A DNA stretch of 64,000 bases, taken from assembly GCA_963796195.1 (NCBI GenBank), contig CAWCKS010000010.1, positions 124,001 through 188,000 on the forward strand, written 5' to 3'. The notes beneath the pieces are model-generated. The model was not told the origin of the DNA. It did no database searches and worked only from the letters and a program-made list of their open reading frames with translations. How positions within the stretch are numbered: the stretch's first letter is position 1; each line of letters opens with the position of its first letter. This document shows, one piece after another, positions 59,599-64,000 of the stretch. A program made the position numbers and the translations under genes. The DNA is from CAWCKS01 sp963796195 (GTDB lineage Bacteria; Pseudomonadota; Alphaproteobacteria; Rhizobiales; Xanthobacteraceae).

Positions 59599-60081
59599 TC
59601 AAGCGCACTTCGACGTCTTCCAGAGCTCGCTCGAGGCGAGGTTTTCCCAGCTGAACGCGTGTTCGCTCGGTCCGTGAGATTTCAGGTGATCGAGCCGAGC
59701 GATCGCTTCCTGCACGCTCGGCAAATGTCCCGCCGGCACCCACCACATCACCATGTAGCGCTCGCCGAGCGTCTCGAACCACTCATGGCGCCGGCCGTAG
59801 AAACGCTTGTGCACGGTCTGCCAGACGAAACGCTCGAGCAACTCGACGTCCTGCCAGACCGACATATTGACCGCCATGCGCGGGTCACCCGCGTAGGGCC
59901 GCGTGTTGGTGGCGTTGCCGCTATCGTCCTGATAGCGCCAGACGAACCCGGGGCTGCGCTCGGCGAGGCCGTTCACGAAGGCGAGGTTGTCGACAAAATC
60001 CTTCATGCCCGGATCGTCGATCTCGTAGCGGATCCGCCCGATGTTGAGTTGCGCAAGGTGATGGCCGGCCGGCTGTTGCAT
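59599..60081 (-). CDS. DUF3291-like protein embedded in the nuo operon
   Basis: 160 residues: MQQPAGHHLAQLNIGRIRYE start, then NLAFVNGLAERSPGFVWRYQ, MSVWQDVELLERFVWQTVH, RRHEWFETLGERYMVMWWVP and a WKTSKCA tail. This pattern (LAQLNIGR, PGFVWR, FVW..H, WW.P.G) matches the DUF3291 family of dimeric alpha-beta barrel proteins, related to heme- and antibiotic-monooxygenase folds; function unknown. Its ATG is two bases past the nuoF stop. The larger open frame to 60333 is a shadow of nuoF. Confidence 0.82.
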   Translation of the reverse strand: MQQPAGHHLAQLNIGRIRYEIDDPGMKDFVDNLAFVNGLAERSPGFVWRYQDDSGNATNTRPYAGDPRMAVNMSVWQDVELLERFVWQTVHKRFYGRRHEWFETLGERYMVMWWVPAGHLPSVQEAIARLDHLKSHGPSEHAFSWENLASSELWKTSKCA

Positions 60082-60083
60082 GG

Positions 60084-61411
<1,328 letters not shown>

Positions 61412-61412
<1 letters not shown>

Positions 61413-62032
61413 CAGACCTTGTCCTTGATCGTTTTCAGCGTGGTCGGTCCGCCGATCGGCGCCGAGAACTGGCGGCCGTTTTGCGGGCCCGGCTTCGCCG
61501 GATTGCCGTTGACGAAGCCGTCGAGCACGCGCTCGAAGCTTTCCACCGTCAGGTCCTCGTAGGTGTCGTTCCAGATCAGGACCATCGGAGCGTTGACGCA
61601 GGCGCCGAGGCACTCGACCTCTTCCCACGAATAGTTGCCGTCTGCCGACACGTGGAACGGTTCGGGATGAATGCGCCGCTCGCACACTTTGAACAACTCA
61701 TCGGCGCCGCGCAGCCGGCACGGCGTGGTGCCGCAGACCTGGACGTGCGCCTTCTTGCCGACCGGCGACAGCAGGAACATGGTGTAGAAGGTCGCGACCT
61801 CGAGCACGCGGATGTAGGGCATGCCGAGCAATTCCGCGATCACGCGGATCGCGGCTTCCGAAACCCAGCCGGCATTCTGTTCCTGGGCGCGCCACAGCAC
61901 CGGGATCACGGCCGAGGCCTGGCGGCCCGCGGGGTACTTCGCGATCTGTTGCTTCACCCACGCAAGATTCTCGTCGGTGAACGCGAAGCTCGCGGGCTGC
62001 AGTTCTTTCGGAGCGAGGCGGCGCACGGACAT
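61412..62032 (-). CDS. nuoE: NADH-quinone oxidoreductase subunit E
   Basis: Thioredoxin-fold subunit holding the [2Fe-2S] cluster N1a. 206 residues; cluster ligands in VCGTTPCRLRGADEL and VECLGACVNAPMV. The upstream helical part AVIPVLWRAQEQNAGWVSEA is typical. The C-terminal tail (NGNPAKPGPQNGRQFSAPIG) is an alphaproteobacterial extension. 15 bases separate it from the methyltransferase gene upstream. Confidence 0.96.
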
Positions 62033-62047
62033 GGCGGTTTCTGTTTC

Positions 62048-63007
62048 CTAGCGATCGGACCGGCTGACGGGGCCGGACAGGCTGCGCAACCGCTGCTCCC
62101 AGAACGGGCTCTTCGTTGCGAACACGTTGTAGCCGATGTTGCGGGCCTTCTTGATGCGGTCGAGGGCGGAGACGTCGCGCAGGTGCTCGAAGTGACCGGT
62201 ATCAGGGTCGTAGCAGAACAGCTTTTGGTCGGTCTTGCTCAGGATGTGGCGCGAGATCGTGTGGTTACGATCGTTGCCGTGCTCCTCGCAGATCACGACG
62301 CAGTCCGACTGCAGAAGTCTTGTTGCCCCGTTCAGCGCCTCAACCTCGACGCCCTCGACATCGAGCTTGATGACATAGCGGCCTAGTGCGGTGATGACAG
62401 TCTGCTCGACGAGATCGTCGAGCGCGATGACGGCCACCTCTTCGCCGGCCTGGCCAGGACCTGCGATGCTGAGCTTCTCATGCTTGGAGCCGGACAGATA
62501 CGCAGTGCCGGCCTTGGCACCGATTGCCCGCCGCATCGGCTTGAAGCGGTTGCCATTAATTTTTGCGTTGGCTGTGAGCTTGGCAAAGGTCCGCGACGAC
62601 GGCTCGATGGCAATCGATCGATGCGCGCCGAACGGCTTGCTGGTGACCAGCGCCGACCAGTAGCCGTAGTTGGCGCCGCAATCGATCAGCGTGTAGTCGG
62701 TCTCTGCAACGCCGCGGAAAAACAGCTCGAGGTCTGCCTCATACTGGTAATTGCGGTCGAGCAGCAGGCTCCAGTAGCCGTCGCCATAGGGAAACGAAAA
62801 CAGCGCGTCGTCATCGAGCCGGACGATAATATCGCGCTCGTGCAGGATGGTACGCACGGCTTTGCAGCCGGCGCCGAAGCCGCGATACGACCACGCCGAA
62901 CTGATCCGGGCGCCGGCCTGAAACGCCAGCGCCGCCAAACGCTCGGCCGCGGTCGCGCCATCAAGCGCTCCCGTCCGACGGTCGAAGGCAAGAACCGGCT
63001 GCGCCAT
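62048..63007 (-). CDS. FkbM-type SAM-dependent methyltransferase inside the nuo operon
   Basis: 319 residues from the ATG at 63007. SAM motif I is YTLIDCGANYGYWSALV (residues about 105-121), motif II SIAIEPSSRTFAKL (131-144), and YVIKLDVEGVEVEALNGA (211-228) is the FkbM hallmark. FkbM enzymes O-methylate sugars, lipids or polyketides. The gene lies 25 bases below nuoD and 15 above nuoE, same strand, so it shares the nuo transcript. Complex I operons do not usually hold such a gene. Possible roles range from methylating a complex I component to an unrelated hitch-hiker; the sequence does not decide. Confidence 0.85.
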   Translation of the reverse strand: MAQPVLAFDRRTGALDGATAAERLAALAFQAGARISSAWSYRGFGAGCKAVRTILHERDIIVRLDDDALFSFPYGDGYWSLLLDRNYQYEADLELFFRGVAETDYTLIDCGANYGYWSALVTSKPFGAHRSIAIEPSSRTFAKLTANAKINGNRFKPMRRAIGAKAGTAYLSGSKHEKLSIAGPGQAGEEVAVIALDDLVEQTVITALGRYVIKLDVEGVEVEALNGATRLLQSDCVVICEEHGNDRNHTISRHILSKTDQKLFCYDPDTGHFEHLRDVSALDRIKKARNIGYNVFATKSPFWEQRLRSLSGPVSRSDR

Positions 63008-63032
63008 CGTCAAAGCCTCTGGTCCCGCCCAC

Positions 63033-64000
63033 TCATCGGTCGACCTCGCCGAACACGATGTCGAGCGAGCCCAGGATGGCCGAGACGTCTGCGAGCAGAT
63101 GACCGCGGCAGAGAAAATCCATAGCCTGCAGGTGGGCAAAGCCCGGCGCGCGGATCTTGCACTTGTACGGCTTGTTAGAGCCGTCGGCGACGAGGTAGAC
63201 GCCGAACTCGCCCTTTGGCGCTTCCACCGCGGCATAGACTTCGCCGGCCGGGACGTGCACGCCTTCAGTATAGAGCTTGAAGTGGTGGATCAGCGCTTCC
63301 ATCGAGCGCTTCATCTCGCCGCGACGCGGTGGCGTCACCTTGTTGTCAGCGATCACCACCGGCCCTTGCGCGTCCGGTGCGCGAAGCTTGGCGATGCACT
63401 GCTTCATGATGCGGATCGACTGCCGCATCTCTTCCATGCGGATGCAGTAGCGGTCGTAGCAGTCGCCGTTCCGACCGATCGGGATATCGAAATCCATCTC
63501 GCCGTAGCATTCGTAGGGCTGCGACTTGCGCAAATCCCACGCCGCGCCGGAGCCGCGAACCATTACGCCCGAAAAGCCCCACTTCCAGGCGTCGTCCAGC
63601 GACACCACGCCTATGTCGACGTTGCGCTGCTTGAAGATGCGGTTGTCGGTCAACAACCGTTCGAGGTCGTCGCAAACCTTCAGGAACGGATCGCAGAAGT
63701 TCGAGATGTCGTCGATCAGCTGCGGCGGCAGATCCTGATGCACGCCGCCGAGGCGGAAGTAGGCGGCGTGCATGCGCGAGCCGGAGGCGCGCTCATAAAA
63801 CACCATCAGCTTCTCGCGCTCTTCAAAACCCCACAGCGGCGGGGTCAGCGCGCCGACGTCCATGGCCTGCGTCGTGACGTTGAGCAGATGCGACAGCAGG
63901 CGGCCGATCTCGGCATAAAGCACGCGGATCAATTGGCCGCGGCGCGGCACCTCGATGCCGAGCAGTTTTTCCGCCGCGAGGCAGAACGCGTGCTCCTGGT
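63033..64000 (-). CDS. nuoD: NADH-quinone oxidoreductase subunit D (5' end outside window)
   Basis: 49-kDa-type subunit that forms the quinone headgroup site with NuoB. The visible part opens QEHAFCLAAEKLLGIEVPRR and runs through GQLIRVLYAEIGRLLSHLLN, MRQSIRIMKQCIAKL, VTPPRRGEMKRSMEALIHHF and the terminal LGSLDIVFGEVDR. About 322 codons are inside the window; the gene starts beyond base 64000. The distal FGEVDR ending is exact for the family. Confidence 0.96.
   Translation of the reverse strand, partial: QEHAFCLAAEKLLGIEVPRRGQLIRVLYAEIGRLLSHLLNVTTQAMDVGALTPPLWGFEEREKLMVFYERASGSRMHAAYFRLGGVHQDLPPQLIDDISNFCDPFLKVCDDLERLLTDNRIFKQRNVDIGVVSLDDAWKWGFSGVMVRGSGAAWDLRKSQPYECYGEMDFDIPIGRNGDCYDRYCIRMEEMRQSIRIMKQCIAKLRAPDAQGPVVIADNKVTPPRRGEMKRSMEALIHHFKLYTEGVHVPAGEVYAAVEAPKGEFGVYLVADGSNKPYKCKIRAPGFAHLQAMDFLCRGHLLADVSAILGSLDIVFGEVDR

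Overview
This window comes from a high-GC alphaproteobacterium, almost certainly Bradyrhizobium or a close relative in the Nitrobacteraceae. The evidence is the order of the housekeeping genes, the alphaproteobacterial LexA operators (GAAC-N7-GAAC), RNase J beside complex I, a DUF3551 exported protein, four copies of a short palindromic repeat (GCGCATGTCC core), and a hairpin-rich dispersed repeat typical of these genomes. No tRNA, rRNA, CRISPR array, transposase or phage gene was seen.

Layout. 1-6.6 kb (minus strand): an MFS transporter, kdsA, a glyoxalase-like protein, a NIPSNAP protein, pyrG, secG and tpiA. 6.7-13.3 kb (plus): a PpiD-type periplasmic chaperone, trpD-trpC, moaC-moeA and self-regulated lexA. 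13.3-20.6 kb: comEC and glnS (minus), then gltX and gltA (plus). 20.7-35.6 kb (minus): one long envelope/translation cluster read in the order rpsB-tsf-pyrH-frr-uppS-cdsA-dxr-rseP-bamA-lpxD-fabZ-lpxA-lpxI-lpxB; it joins ribosome function, undecaprenyl and phospholipid precursors, isoprenoids, outer-membrane assembly and lipid A. 35.9-39.4 kb: dnaE. 39.4-41.9 kb: a small accessory island of tiny membrane or exported proteins, a VOC protein and repeat DNA. 41.9-49.5 kb (minus): birA-rnj-epimerase-DUF1467, a PCu(A)C copper chaperone, proS, lolC and lolD, with a candidate plus-strand small RNA at 46.1-46.3 kb. 49.5-64 kb (minus): the respiratory complex I operon nuoD-E-F-G-H-I-J-K-L-M-N, with three non-nuo genes embedded in it (an FkbM-type methyltransferase, a DUF3291-like protein and an unknown membrane-anchored protein). 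nuoD runs off the right edge.

Most interesting observation: a 32-codon single-pass membrane protein at 39632-39730 that sits behind a sigma-70-like promoter whose -10 region is overlapped by a perfect LexA box. It has the size, topology and control expected of an SOS-induced membrane checkpoint peptide.

Main caution: at least 17 frame breaks fall in 15 genes, most of them indispensable (dnaE, tsf, bamA, proS, glnS, gltA, cdsA, nuoG, nuoJ, nuoM and others). Fourteen are net +1 and three net -1, and many lie in doubled bases. This is best read as uncorrected sequencing indels, not gene decay. Such genes are given here as single joined CDS features with the break position stated.
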